Below, piece by piece: positions 33,892 through 41,621 of a stretch of 64,000 nucleotides of DNA (the stretch's first letter is position 1; every line of letters begins with the position of its first letter). The translations under genes were made by a program, and so were the position numbers. Source of the stretch: Kitasatospora cinereorecta (lineage in GTDB: Bacteria > Actinomycetota > Actinomycetes > Streptomycetales > Streptomycetaceae); NCBI RefSeq assembly GCF_024172095.1, contig NZ_JAMZDX010000003.1, forward strand, positions 1,318,001 to 1,382,000, written 5' to 3'. The notes under the pieces were generated by a model. It had not been told where the DNA came from, did not search any database, and saw only the letters and a program-made list of their open reading frames with translations.

Positions 33892-34092
33892 ATGGTGTGG
33901 ACGTGGCGGTACGAGCAGGGGGACGGCACGGTGGTCACCCCGGCCGGCGGCGTGGAGGAGTTCTCCAGCCAGGGCGACGCCGAGTCGTGGATCGGCGAGG
34001 AGTGGAAGCAGCTGGCGGCCGACGGCGTCGACCGGGTGGTGCTGCTGGAGGACGGCCGCGAGATCTACCCGATGAGCCTGCACGAGGCCTGA
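33892..34092 (+). CDS. Small conserved hypothetical protein
   Basis: A 66-residue protein, MVWTWRYEQGDGTVVTPAGG onward, with a strand-helix-strand layout (FSSQGDAESWIGEEWKQLAA, VDRVVLLEDGREIYPMSL). GGGAGG precedes the ATG, which rules out the longer reading from 33811. It diverges from cobU. This kind of small acidic protein is widespread in Streptomyces; no function is known. Confidence 0.75.
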   Translation: MVWTWRYEQGDGTVVTPAGGVEEFSSQGDAESWIGEEWKQLAADGVDRVVLLEDGREIYPMSLHEA

Positions 34093-34140
34093 GACCCGAC
34101 CGGGCGGGACCCGGCCGGGCGAGGCCGGAGGGCGCGGCGG

Positions 34141-35082
34141 TTACTTCGCCGCGAACACGTGCAGCAGGGCCGCCACCTGCCGGTAGGGGTCCTGGCGGCC
34201 CGCGCGCTCCTCGGCGTCGAGCAGCTGGGCGAGGCGGCGCCCGTCCACCGGGGCCGCCTCGTCGGCCGTCGTGTCGGTGAAGACCCGCACCCCGTACCAG
34301 TGCCGCACCGGCACGGCCAGCTCGGCCAGCGTGGTGGACAGCTCGCCGAGCCGGTCGGCCCGGGCGGGCAGGCCCAGCCGGTTGGTGTACCGGGTGGAGT
34401 CGAAGGCCTCGCCGCAGGCCCGCCAGTCGCCGGTCAGCCCGGCCCGCATGGCCAGCGCGTCGGCGTTGCGCACCAGCAGCGAGAGCAGCCCGCCGGGGGC
34501 GAGGATCCGGGCCAGCGAGGCCAGCATCGGGTCCGGGTCGGGCAGGTACATCAGCACGCCGTGGCAGAGCACCAGGTCGAAGCTGCGCGGCCCGAACCAC
34601 CGGCCGCACTGGTGACCGTCGCCGGCCAGCAGCTGCACCCGCGCCCGCACCTCGGGCGGCTCGGCGGCGAGCGCGCTGTGGGCGGCCGTCAGCATCGCCG
34701 GGTCGGGGTCGATCCCGGTGACCGCGTGGCCGGCCCGGGCCAGCCGCAGGGCCTGGGTGCCCTGGCCGCAGCCGACGTCCAGCACCCGCAGGGCGGTGAG
34801 CCCGGCCAGCTGCTCGGCGAGCTGCCGGGTGACCAGCTCCTGGCGGACCAGGTTGTGCAGCCCGCCCTGCCGGGCGAGCCAGGCCCCGGCGCCGCTCTGC
34901 TGCGTCCCGCCGCCGGGGTACGCGCCGCCGGCGTACGCGCCGGCCCCGTACCCGCCGCCGCGGGCGGGCAGCAGGTCGAGCCGGTCGTGCCGGCCGCCGG
35001 ACTGCCCCGGCAGGGCATGCAGACCGGGCCCATCCGGTACGACCGGATGGGCCCAGGACGGCGACGGTGCGTCCGCGGTCAG
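34141..35082 (-). CDS. Class I SAM-dependent methyltransferase with apparent CTG start
   Basis: The catalytic part has the SAM motif LDVGCGQGTQALRLARAGH, GIDPDPAML, and FDLVLCHGVLMYLPDPDPML. The first standard start (GTG at 34785) lies right at the SAM motif and would remove the N-terminal helix. The frame stays open upstream and encodes a plausible start, including HALPGQSGGRHDRLDLL and WLARQGGLHNLVRQELVTRQ, but has no ATG, GTG or TTG. A CTG at 35082 overlaps the DUF3043 stop in a CTGA arrangement, the usual place for a coupled ATGA start, so I call a 313-residue protein from there. Start confidence is moderate; function is high. Confidence 0.75.
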   Translation of the reverse strand: MTADAPSPSWAHPVVPDGPGLHALPGQSGGRHDRLDLLPARGGGYGAGAYAGGAYPGGGTQQSGAGAWLARQGGLHNLVRQELVTRQLAEQLAGLTALRVLDVGCGQGTQALRLARAGHAVTGIDPDPAMLTAAHSALAAEPPEVRARVQLLAGDGHQCGRWFGPRSFDLVLCHGVLMYLPDPDPMLASLARILAPGGLLSLLVRNADALAMRAGLTGDWRACGEAFDSTRYTNRLGLPARADRLGELSTTLAELAVPVRHWYGVRVFTDTTADEAAPVDGRRLAQLLDAEERAGRQDPYRQVAALLHVFAAK

Positions 35083-35678
35083 GGCCGCTCGCCCCGCTTG
35101 ACCTGCGGCTTGGGCAGCCGCAGTCGGCGCATCTGCAGGGTGCGCATCAGACCGTAGGCGACGGCGCCCCGGCTGTTCTGGTCGGGGAAGCGGGTCTGCA
35201 GGGCCTTGCGCAGGGTCAGGCCCAGGCGCACGAAGTCCAGGATCACCACCACGAAGAAGATCATGAACAGCACGGTGGAGGCGAGCTGCAGCACCGGCAC
35301 CCGGACGATGCTCAGCACCAGCACCACCACCGCGTACGGCAGGAAGAACTCGGCGGCCGACCAGCGGGAGTCGATGAAGTCGCGGGTGAAGCGGCGCACC
35401 GGGCCCTTGTCACGGGCCGGCAGGTAGCGCTCGTCGCCCTCGAGCAGCGCGGTGCGCTGCTTCTCGCGCTCGGTGCGCATCCGATCGCGAGCCTGGCGGC
35501 TGGCTTCCTTGCGGTCCTTGGGGACGGTGACCCGTGTCCTGCGGTGGGCCTCGGCCTCATTGCGCTTGGGCGTGGGCCGGCCCTTGGGGGCCTGCGGGTC
35601 GCGGGGCAGGTTCTTCTCGTCCTCCTTGGTCATGACCACGGTGGAGGAGGAGGCATCTTCAGAGCGGCGTCGGAACAC
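35079..35678 (-). CDS. DUF3043 membrane protein
   Basis: A 199-residue actinobacterial protein. The long charged N-terminus (RPTPKRNEAEAHRRTRVTVP and DRKEASRQARDRMRTEREKQ) is followed by RYLPARDKGPVRRFTRDFID, the DUF3043 signature. Two membrane helices follow (FFLPYAVVVLVLSIV and LASTVLFMIFFVVVILDFVR), then a basic C-terminus. The start is a GTG. It is translationally coupled to the methyltransferase gene downstream. Function unknown. Confidence 0.9.
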   Translation of the reverse strand: MFRRRSEDASSSTVVMTKEDEKNLPRDPQAPKGRPTPKRNEAEAHRRTRVTVPKDRKEASRQARDRMRTEREKQRTALLEGDERYLPARDKGPVRRFTRDFIDSRWSAAEFFLPYAVVVLVLSIVRVPVLQLASTVLFMIFFVVVILDFVRLGLTLRKALQTRFPDQNSRGAVAYGLMRTLQMRRLRLPKPQVKRGERP

Positions 35679-35917
35679 ACCCCCAGCGTACGTGTTGCCC
35701 CGGTGCTTTCCGCGGTGCCGTCGGACGCAAAGCGATATCGATCACCTCGGGGGCGTTTTTCGGGGTCGCCTCCACCCCAGGGACGATTCCGCTCCCGACC
35801 AGGCTGTAGCAGTCTTGTTTCAGGCTCGTGCACTGCGGCGAGAACCTCGCTGCACATACACTCGACCTTGATACGAGACGGAACCCGCAGGCCCGAAGAA
35901 GGGGGCACTCGAGGCCC

Positions 35918-36706
35918 ATGAGCGACGGAATCATGAAGCGTATGGGGCTGATCTTCCGCTCCAAGGCGAACAAGGCCCTGGACCGGGCGGAAGACCCGCG
36001 CGAAACGCTCGACTACTCCTACCAGAAGCAGCTGGAACTGCTGCAGAAGGTGCGCAGGGGCGTCGCTGACGTGGCCACCTCGCGCAAGCGCCTTGAGCTC
36101 CAGCTGACCCAGCTCCAGCAGCAGTCCGCGAAGTACGAGGACCAGGGCCGCAAGGCGCTCTCCCTCGGCCGGGAGGACCTGGCCCGCGAGGCACTGACCC
36201 GCAAGTCCAACCTCCAGTCGCAGATCACCGACCTGGAGACCCAGTACCAGGCGCTGCAGGCCGAGGAGGAGAAGCTCACGCTCGCCTCCCAGCGCCTCCA
36301 GGCCAAGGTGGACGCCTTCCGCACCAAGAAGGAGACCATCAAGGCCACCTACACGGCCGCGCAGGCGCAGACCCGGATCGCCGAGTCCTTCTCGGGCATC
36401 TCCGAGGAGATGGGCGACGTGGGCCTGGCCATCCAGCGGGCCGAGGACAAGACCGCGCAGATGCAGGCCCGGGCCGGCGCGATCGACGAGCTGCTCGCCT
36501 CCGGCGCGCTCGACGACGCCAGCGGTCTCGGCCGCAAGGACGACATCGAGGCCGAGCTGGAGCGGGTGGCCGGCGGCAGCGACGTCGAGCTGGAGCTCGC
36601 CCGGATGAAGGCCGAGCTGACCGGCGGGACCCCGGCCTCGCAGCCGCAGGCCATCGAGCCGGGCAAGCAGGACACCCCGCCGCCCACCATCAACTACAAC
36701 AAGTAA
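35918..36706 (+). CDS. pspA: PspA/IM30 family membrane-stress protein
   Basis: A 262-residue ESCRT-III-like coiled-coil protein that binds and stabilises stressed membranes. MKRMGLIFRSKANKALDRAE is the amphipathic start, ETLDYSYQKQLELLQKVRRG follows, and long coiled coils run from about residue 30 to 215 (LELQLTQLQQQSAKYEDQGR). The tail is proline-rich. The ATG at 35918 gives MSDGIMKRMG; GAGG is 8 nt upstream. The next gene, 24 bp on, encodes its usual actinobacterial partner PspAA. Confidence 0.92.
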   Translation: MSDGIMKRMGLIFRSKANKALDRAEDPRETLDYSYQKQLELLQKVRRGVADVATSRKRLELQLTQLQQQSAKYEDQGRKALSLGREDLAREALTRKSNLQSQITDLETQYQALQAEEEKLTLASQRLQAKVDAFRTKKETIKATYTAAQAQTRIAESFSGISEEMGDVGLAIQRAEDKTAQMQARAGAIDELLASGALDDASGLGRKDDIEAELERVAGGSDVELELARMKAELTGGTPASQPQAIEPGKQDTPPPTINYNK

Positions 36707-36730
36707 CCCGGGACAGGGAGACGCACCGGC

Positions 36731-37024
36731 ATGATCATGAGGGTCATGGGTGAGGGGCAGTTCCAGGTCGGCGAGAGCGACCTGAACCGGCTCAACCAGC
36801 TCGACGAGGAGCTGCTCACCGCACTGGAGTCGGGTGACGAGTCGGCCTTCCGGGCCGCGCTCGGCAGTCTGCTGGATGCGGTGAAGGAGGTCGGCAGCCC
36901 ACTGCCGGACGACTCGCTGGAGCCGTCGGACCTGATCCTCCCGGACGCCGAGGCGACCATCGACGAGGTCCGCGAGATGCTGCGGACCGAGGGCGACGGT
37001 CTGATCCCGGGCCTGCCCGAGTAG
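36731..37024 (+). CDS. PspA-associated protein PspAA
   Basis: A 97-residue protein, MIMRVMGEGQFQVGESDLNR onward, matching the PspAA family by its start, LDEELLTALESGDESAFRAA helix and short acidic C-terminus. PspAA proteins are encoded directly after PspA in actinobacteria and are thought to modulate it. It shares an operon with pspA (24-bp gap, GGGAG ribosome site). A very strong terminator follows. Confidence 0.85.
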   Translation: MIMRVMGEGQFQVGESDLNRLNQLDEELLTALESGDESAFRAALGSLLDAVKEVGSPLPDDSLEPSDLILPDAEATIDEVREMLRTEGDGLIPGLPE

Positions 37025-37042
37025 GTCTCGTAGCGCAACGCC

Positions 37043-37080
37043 GTGAGGGCGGGCTCCCCAGCCGGGGAGCCCGCCCTCAC
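37043..37080 (+). terminator. Terminator of pspA-pspAA, also facing nadA
   Basis: GTGAGGGCGGGCTCCCC (37043-37059) and GGGGAGCCCGCCCTCAC (37064-37080) are perfect 17-bp arms with a 4-nt loop. It lies between the convergent pspAA and nadA genes and probably stops both. Confidence 0.92.
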
Positions 37081-37093
37081 GCATGTGTACGGG

Positions 37094-38275
37094 CTACGGC
37101 AGGGCCAGCATCCGGTCCAGCGCGGCCTTGGCGTACTTCTCGGTCTCCGGGTCCACGGTGATCACGTTCGGCACCCGGCCCTCGACCAGCGACTCCAGCG
37201 CCCACACCAGGTGCGGCAGGTCGATCCGGTTCATGGTCGAGCAGAAGCACACCGTGCGGTCGAGGAAGACGACCTCCTTGTCCGGGTGCGCCTTGGCCAG
37301 GCGGCGGACCAGGTTGAGCTCGGTGCCGATGGCCCACTTTGAGCCGGGCTCGGCCGCGTCCAGCGCCTTGATGATGTACTCGGTCGAGCCCACCATGTCG
37401 GCGGCGGTGACCACCTCGTGCTTGCACTCCGGGTGCACCAGCACGGTCACGCCGGGGATCCGCTCGCGGACCTCCTCGACCGACTGCAGGTTGAACCGGC
37501 CGTGCACCGAGCAGTGCCCGCGCCACAGGATCATCTTCGCGTTCCGCAGCTCCTCGGCGGTCAGGCCGCCGTTGGGCTTGTGCGGGTTGTAGAGGACGCA
37601 GTCCTCCAGCGAGAAGCCCATCTCCAGCACGGCGGTGTTGCGGCCGAGGTGCTGGTCGGGCAGGAAGAGCACCTTCTGGCCCTGCTCGAAGGCCCACTCC
37701 AGCGCCCGCTTGGCGTTGGAGGAGGTGCAGATGGTGCCGCCGTGCTTGCCGGTGAAGGCCTTGATGTCGGCGGAGGAGTTCATGTACGAGACCGGCACGG
37801 TCACGTCGGCTATGCCGGCGTCGCTCAGCACGTCCCAGCACTCGGCGACCTGCTCGGCGGTGGCCATGTCGGCCATCGAGCAGCCGGCCGCCAGGTCCGG
37901 CAGGACGACCTGCTGGGCCTCGGAGGTCAGGATGTCGGCCGACTCGGCCATGAAGTGCACACCGCAGAAGACGATGTACTCGGCCTCCGGCCGGGCCGCG
38001 GCGTCGCGGGCCAGCTTGAAGGAGTCGCCGGTGACATCGGCGAACTCGATGACCTCGTCGCGCTGGTAGTGGTGGCCGAGGATGAAGACGCGGTCGCCGA
38101 GCTTCTCCTTGGCGGCGCGGGCGCGCTCGACCAGGTCGGGGTCGGAGGCGGCGGGCAGATCGCCGGGGCACTCGACGCCGCGCTCGCTCCGGGGGTCGGC
38201 CTCGCGGCCGAGGAGCAGGAGCGCGAGAGGCGTCGGGTTCGGGTCGACGCCGTAGGTCTCGGTGGTGGTGGTCAC
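37094..38275 (-). CDS. nadA: Quinolinate synthase
   Basis: A 393-residue 4Fe-4S enzyme that condenses iminoaspartate with DHAP for NAD synthesis. Markers are RVFILGHHYQRDEVIEFADV, the first cysteine in YIVFCGVHFMAESADILTSE, AAGCSMADMATAEQV, NAKRALEWAFEQGQKVLFLP and the late cysteine VCFCSTMNRIDLPHLVWAL. The GTG start at 38275 is preceded by AGGAGGG. No nadB or nadC lies beside it in this window. A perfect inverted repeat spans its likely promoter. Confidence 0.95.
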   Translation of the reverse strand: MTTTTETYGVDPNPTPLALLLLGREADPRSERGVECPGDLPAASDPDLVERARAAKEKLGDRVFILGHHYQRDEVIEFADVTGDSFKLARDAAARPEAEYIVFCGVHFMAESADILTSEAQQVVLPDLAAGCSMADMATAEQVAECWDVLSDAGIADVTVPVSYMNSSADIKAFTGKHGGTICTSSNAKRALEWAFEQGQKVLFLPDQHLGRNTAVLEMGFSLEDCVLYNPHKPNGGLTAEELRNAKMILWRGHCSVHGRFNLQSVEEVRERIPGVTVLVHPECKHEVVTAADMVGSTEYIIKALDAAEPGSKWAIGTELNLVRRLAKAHPDKEVVFLDRTVCFCSTMNRIDLPHLVWALESLVEGRVPNVITVDPETEKYAKAALDRMLALP

Positions 38276-38333
38276 GGGCGGGTGCCCTCCTGGTGCGGCC
38301 GATCGCTTTTCCCGACCAGCCTTCTCGTCTTTC

Positions 38334-38364
38334 TGACGCTATCTATGATAACCGCTTAGCGTCA
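38334..38364 (-). promoter_or_regulatory. Inverted-repeat operator over the nadA promoter
   Basis: TGACGCTA (38334-38341) and TAGCGTCA (38357-38364) form a perfect 8-bp inverted repeat with a 15-bp spacer, 58 bp upstream of the nadA start. The AT-rich spacer (minus strand GGTTATCATAGA) looks like a -10 region. A repressor of NAD synthesis is the obvious reading, but I do not recognise which regulator. Confidence 0.55.
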
Positions 38365-38462
38365 GGCTGACGATGGCCGTCTTGTCGATGTGACGAGAAC
38401 CGCTCACCAGGATGGATGCTTCCGGCGCGAGATCCGGGCGCTCTCCGGCTTGGCTGGAGGCC

Positions 38463-39389
38463 ATGAAGGCAATCGCGATCCGCCGGTACGGCGGCCCCGA
38501 GGTGGTCGAGTACACCGAGCTCCCCGACCCCAAGGTCGGACCGGACTCCGTCCTGGTCCGGGTCCGGGCAGCCGGGGTCAACCCGGTCGACTGGAAGGTC
38601 CGCGAAGGACGCCTCGACGGCATCCTCGACGCCCACTTCCCGCTGGTCATGGGATTCGACTGCGCCGGCACGGTGCAGGCCGTCGGCGGCGGCGTCACCG
38701 AGTTCCGCCCCGGCGACGAGGTGATCGGCTACGTCCGCAAGGACTGCCTCGAACACGGTACCTACGCAGAGCTGGTCGCCGCCCCCGTCCGCACCCTGGC
38801 CCGCAAGCCCGCCGCCCTGGACTGGGCCCAGGCCGGCGGCCTCCCGCTCGCCGGACTCACCGCCTACCAGGCCCTGGTCAAGGCGCTGGACGTCCGCGCG
38901 GGGGAGACCGTCCTGGTGCACGCCGCCGCCGGCGGGGTGGGCAGCCTGGCCGTCCAGATCGCCACCCACCTCGGCGCCCGGGTCATCGGCACCGCCGCCG
39001 AACGCAACCACCTCTTCCTGCGCGGCCTCGGCGCCGAACCCGTCGAGTACGGCCCCGGCCTGGCCGACCGGGTCCGCGCACTCGCCCCCGGCGGCGTGGA
39101 CGCCGCCCTCGACCTGGTCGGCGGCGACGCCGTCGAGATCTCCGCCGACCTGGTCACCGACCCCGCCCGGATCGCCTCCGTCGCCGACTACCGGGTCACC
39201 GCCCGCGGCGGCCGCTACGTCTGGACCCGCCCCGACGGCGCCGACCTCGCCGAGGTCGCCCGGCTCGCCGACGAGGGCAGCCTCACCGTCCCCGTCGTCT
39301 CCACCTTCCCGCTCTCCCAGGCCGCCTCCGCCCAGGCCCTCAACGCCGAGGGCCGCACCCGCGGCAAGATCGTGCTTCTGGTGGACTGA
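38463..39389 (+). CDS. NADP-dependent quinone-oxidoreductase-like MDR protein
   Basis: A 308-residue medium-chain dehydrogenase without catalytic zinc ligands. The N-terminal GroES-like domain starts MKAIAIRRYGGPEVVEYTEL and includes AAGVNPVDWKVREGRL. The cofactor domain has AGETVLVHAAAGGVGSLAVQ near residue 140. It belongs to the zeta-crystallin/QOR group. TGGAGG precedes the ATG at 38463. Divergent from nadA; it shares the intergenic region with the inverted repeat. Confidence 0.92.
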   Translation: MKAIAIRRYGGPEVVEYTELPDPKVGPDSVLVRVRAAGVNPVDWKVREGRLDGILDAHFPLVMGFDCAGTVQAVGGGVTEFRPGDEVIGYVRKDCLEHGTYAELVAAPVRTLARKPAALDWAQAGGLPLAGLTAYQALVKALDVRAGETVLVHAAAGGVGSLAVQIATHLGARVIGTAAERNHLFLRGLGAEPVEYGPGLADRVRALAPGGVDAALDLVGGDAVEISADLVTDPARIASVADYRVTARGGRYVWTRPDGADLAEVARLADEGSLTVPVVSTFPLSQAASAQALNAEGRTRGKIVLLVD

Positions 39390-39474
39390 TCCCCGGCATC
39401 GGCGAGAATGGGCCCGCAGAGTCGTTTCTCCGGACTCCGCCACCCTCACCCGCACCACCCGTGGAGCCCCAGCA

Positions 39475-39939
39475 ATGAGCGTGCACCTCCCGCCCGACCT
39501 GGCCGGGGCCCCGCTCGACGACACCGACCGCCTGCTGATCGAACACCTCAGCCGGGACGGCCGCGCCTCGTACGCCGAGATCGGCCTGCTGGTGAACCTC
39601 TCCGCCACCGCCGTCCGCCGCCGGATCGACCGGCTGCGCGCCCGCGGCGTGGTCCGCGGCTTCACCGTCGTCCTCGACCCCGCCCTGCTCGGCTGGCGCA
39701 CCGAAGCCTTCGTCGAGGTCTACTGCCGCGCCCGCACCTCGCCCGAGGAACTGCTCGCCAGCCTGCGCCAGTTCCCCGAGGTGGTCGCCGCCTGGACGGT
39801 CACCGGCGATCCCGACGCCCTGGTCCACCTCCGCGCCTCCGACACCCGCCACCTGGAAGCCGTCATCGAGCGCATCCGCAAGGAGCCCGGCGTGCAACGC
39901 AGCCGCAGCTCCGTGGTCCTCTCCCGGTTGATCGGCTGA
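39475..39939 (+). CDS. Lrp/AsnC family transcriptional regulator
   Basis: A 154-residue regulator with an N-terminal winged helix-turn-helix (DTDRLLIEHLSRDGRASYAE, VNLSATAVRRRIDRLRARGV) and a C-terminal RAM effector domain (GWRTEAFVEVYCRARTSPEE, AWTVTGDPDALVHLRASDTR). The effector is probably an amino acid. The downstream neighbour is an amino-acid decarboxylase, and a perfect 23-bp palindrome separates them, so it likely controls that gene. Confidence 0.94.
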   Translation: MSVHLPPDLAGAPLDDTDRLLIEHLSRDGRASYAEIGLLVNLSATAVRRRIDRLRARGVVRGFTVVLDPALLGWRTEAFVEVYCRARTSPEELLASLRQFPEVVAAWTVTGDPDALVHLRASDTRHLEAVIERIRKEPGVQRSRSSVVLSRLIG

Positions 39940-39953
39940 CACCTCCCGTCGAC

Positions 39954-39976
39954 CCCGCGCAGGAATCCTGCGCGGG
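39954..39976. promoter_or_regulatory. Perfect 23-bp palindrome between asnC-like and decarboxylase genes
   Basis: CCCGCGCAGGA (39954-39964), one central A, and TCCTGCGCGGG (39966-39976). A one-base centre is poor for an RNA hairpin but ideal for a dimeric DNA-binding protein. Candidate operator of the adjacent AsnC-type regulator; a terminator for its gene is the alternative. Confidence 0.55.
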
Positions 39977-40116
39977 CCCGCCGAATACGCCCGAAAGCTG
40001 CCCCGGGCGGCCCCGTTCCGACGCGCGCCCGCCGCACCCCGCTGCCTACGCTGATCATGTCCGGACGCCCCACCAGCCCCGGCCCTCCCACACCCTCAGC
40101 AGCGAGAGGCACCCCC

Positions 40117-41484
40117 GTGTTCGCAGCCCCCGACCGCATGCACCAGCCCGACAGCCAGCTGGTCGAGCTCGTCTTCGACTACATGCGCGAGCGGCTGCAG
40201 TACAACCCCGTGCCGCTCGACCACCCCGGCGACGGCGAGCAGCTGCGCGCCCACCTCTCCGGCCTGCTCAACGAGCACGGCAACAACCCGGCCGACGTGC
40301 TCAAGCTCTACGACCACGAGCTCTCCCGCGCTGTCATCTCCGCCGACAGCCCGCGCTACCTCTCCTTCATCCCCTGCGCCCCCACCAAGGCCGCACTCCT
40401 CTTCGACATGGTCGTCTCCTGCGCCTCCCTCCAGGGCATCTCCTGGCTGGAGGCGGCCGGCGCCATCGCCGCCGAGAACCAGGTGCTGCGCCTGATAGCG
40501 GACCGGGCCGGCCTGCCCGAGAGCGCCGGCGGCACCTTCGTCTCCGGCGGCTCCGCGGGCAACCTCTCCGCCCTCGTCGTCGCCCGGGACACCGCCCGCC
40601 GCAAGCTGGGCGTCGGCCCCGAGGCCCGGCTGCGGATCGCCGTCGCCGACCAGGTCCACTCCTCGGTCAAGAACACCTTCAACATCATCGGCGTCGACGC
40701 CTTCGTCGTCCCGACCGTCGACCGCCGCTTCACCGGCGACGCGCTGCGCGCCGCCCTCGCCGCCGACCCGAACCCGGAGACCGTCATCGCCGTGGTCGGC
40801 ACCGCCGGCACCACCAACGAGGGCATCGTCGACGACCTCCAGGGCCTGTCCGAGGTCACCCGCGAGCGCGGCCTGTGGTTCCACGTCGACGGCGCGTACG
40901 GCGGCGCCGGCCTGTTCGCCCCCTCCGTGCGCGAGCGCTACAACGGCATCGAGCACGCGGACTCCTTCGTGGTGGACCCGCACAAGTGGCTGTTCGCCCC
41001 GTTCGACTGCGCCGCCCTGCTCTACCGCAACCCGCAGCTCGCCCGCGCCGTGCACACCCAGGACGCCTCCTACCTCGACGTCCTGCACACCGAGGGCGAC
41101 GAGTGGAACCCCACCGACTACGCCTACCACCTCACCCGCCGCGCCCGCGGCCTGCCGCTCTGGTTCTCGCTCGCCGTCCACGGCACCCAGGCGTACACCG
41201 ACGCCATCGAGACCGGCCTCACGCTGGCGCGGGACACCGCCCAGGTGATCCGCGACAGCGAGCACCTGGAGCTGCTGCACGACCCGCAGCTCTCCGCCGT
41301 CTGCTTCCGCCGCAAGGGCTGGACCAACGACGACTACTACCGCTGGTCGCAGCAGCTGCTCGCCGACCAGATCGGCTTCGTCACCCCCACCGGCTGGGAC
41401 GGCGAGACGGTCGCCCGCTTCGCGTTCCTGCACCCGGGCACCACGATGGAGATGGTGAACGAGATCCTGGACACCATGAAGTAG
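40117..41484 (+). CDS. PLP-dependent amino-acid decarboxylase (group II)
   Basis: A 455-residue decarboxylase of the aromatic-amino-acid/diaminobutyrate type. GGTFVSGGSAGNLSALVVAR holds the cofactor phosphate site, FHVDGAYGGAGLFAP the aspartate that pairs with the pyridine nitrogen, and SFVVDPHKWLFAPFD the Schiff-base lysine. The N-terminal region (SPRYLSFIPCAPTKAALLFD) is typical of the group. The GTG at 40117 has GAGAGG before it and gives the family-like start. Which amino acid it uses cannot be told from sequence. Confidence 0.9.
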   Translation: MFAAPDRMHQPDSQLVELVFDYMRERLQYNPVPLDHPGDGEQLRAHLSGLLNEHGNNPADVLKLYDHELSRAVISADSPRYLSFIPCAPTKAALLFDMVVSCASLQGISWLEAAGAIAAENQVLRLIADRAGLPESAGGTFVSGGSAGNLSALVVARDTARRKLGVGPEARLRIAVADQVHSSVKNTFNIIGVDAFVVPTVDRRFTGDALRAALAADPNPETVIAVVGTAGTTNEGIVDDLQGLSEVTRERGLWFHVDGAYGGAGLFAPSVRERYNGIEHADSFVVDPHKWLFAPFDCAALLYRNPQLARAVHTQDASYLDVLHTEGDEWNPTDYAYHLTRRARGLPLWFSLAVHGTQAYTDAIETGLTLARDTAQVIRDSEHLELLHDPQLSAVCFRRKGWTNDDYYRWSQQLLADQIGFVTPTGWDGETVARFAFLHPGTTMEMVNEILDTMK

Positions 41485-41496
41485 GGGGCTTCTCTC

Positions 41497-41617
41497 CAGG
41501 GGCTCGGGGCTCTGCTCATGAGCGGCTCCGCCGCGGGGGCGAGGCCGACCCCGGGGTTGGCGCACTTTGCTGGTGCGGCCCGCCCCGGGGTCGGCCTCGC
41601 AGTTCCCCGAGCCCCTG
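41497..41617. repeat. Nested double hairpin, relative of the long-hairpin repeat
   Basis: Outer arms CAGGGGCTCGGGG (41497-41509) and CCCCGAGCCCCTG (41605-41617) enclose a second perfect 18-bp stem: 41539-41556 (GCGAGGCCGACCCCGGGG) with 41583-41600. It lies between the convergent decarboxylase and acetyltransferase genes. The 3' arm includes CGCAGTTCCCCGAGCCCC, the same core as the repeats at 5.9, 45.3 and 58.2 kb. Likely a two-way terminator. Confidence 0.8.
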
Positions 41618-41621
41618 ACTG

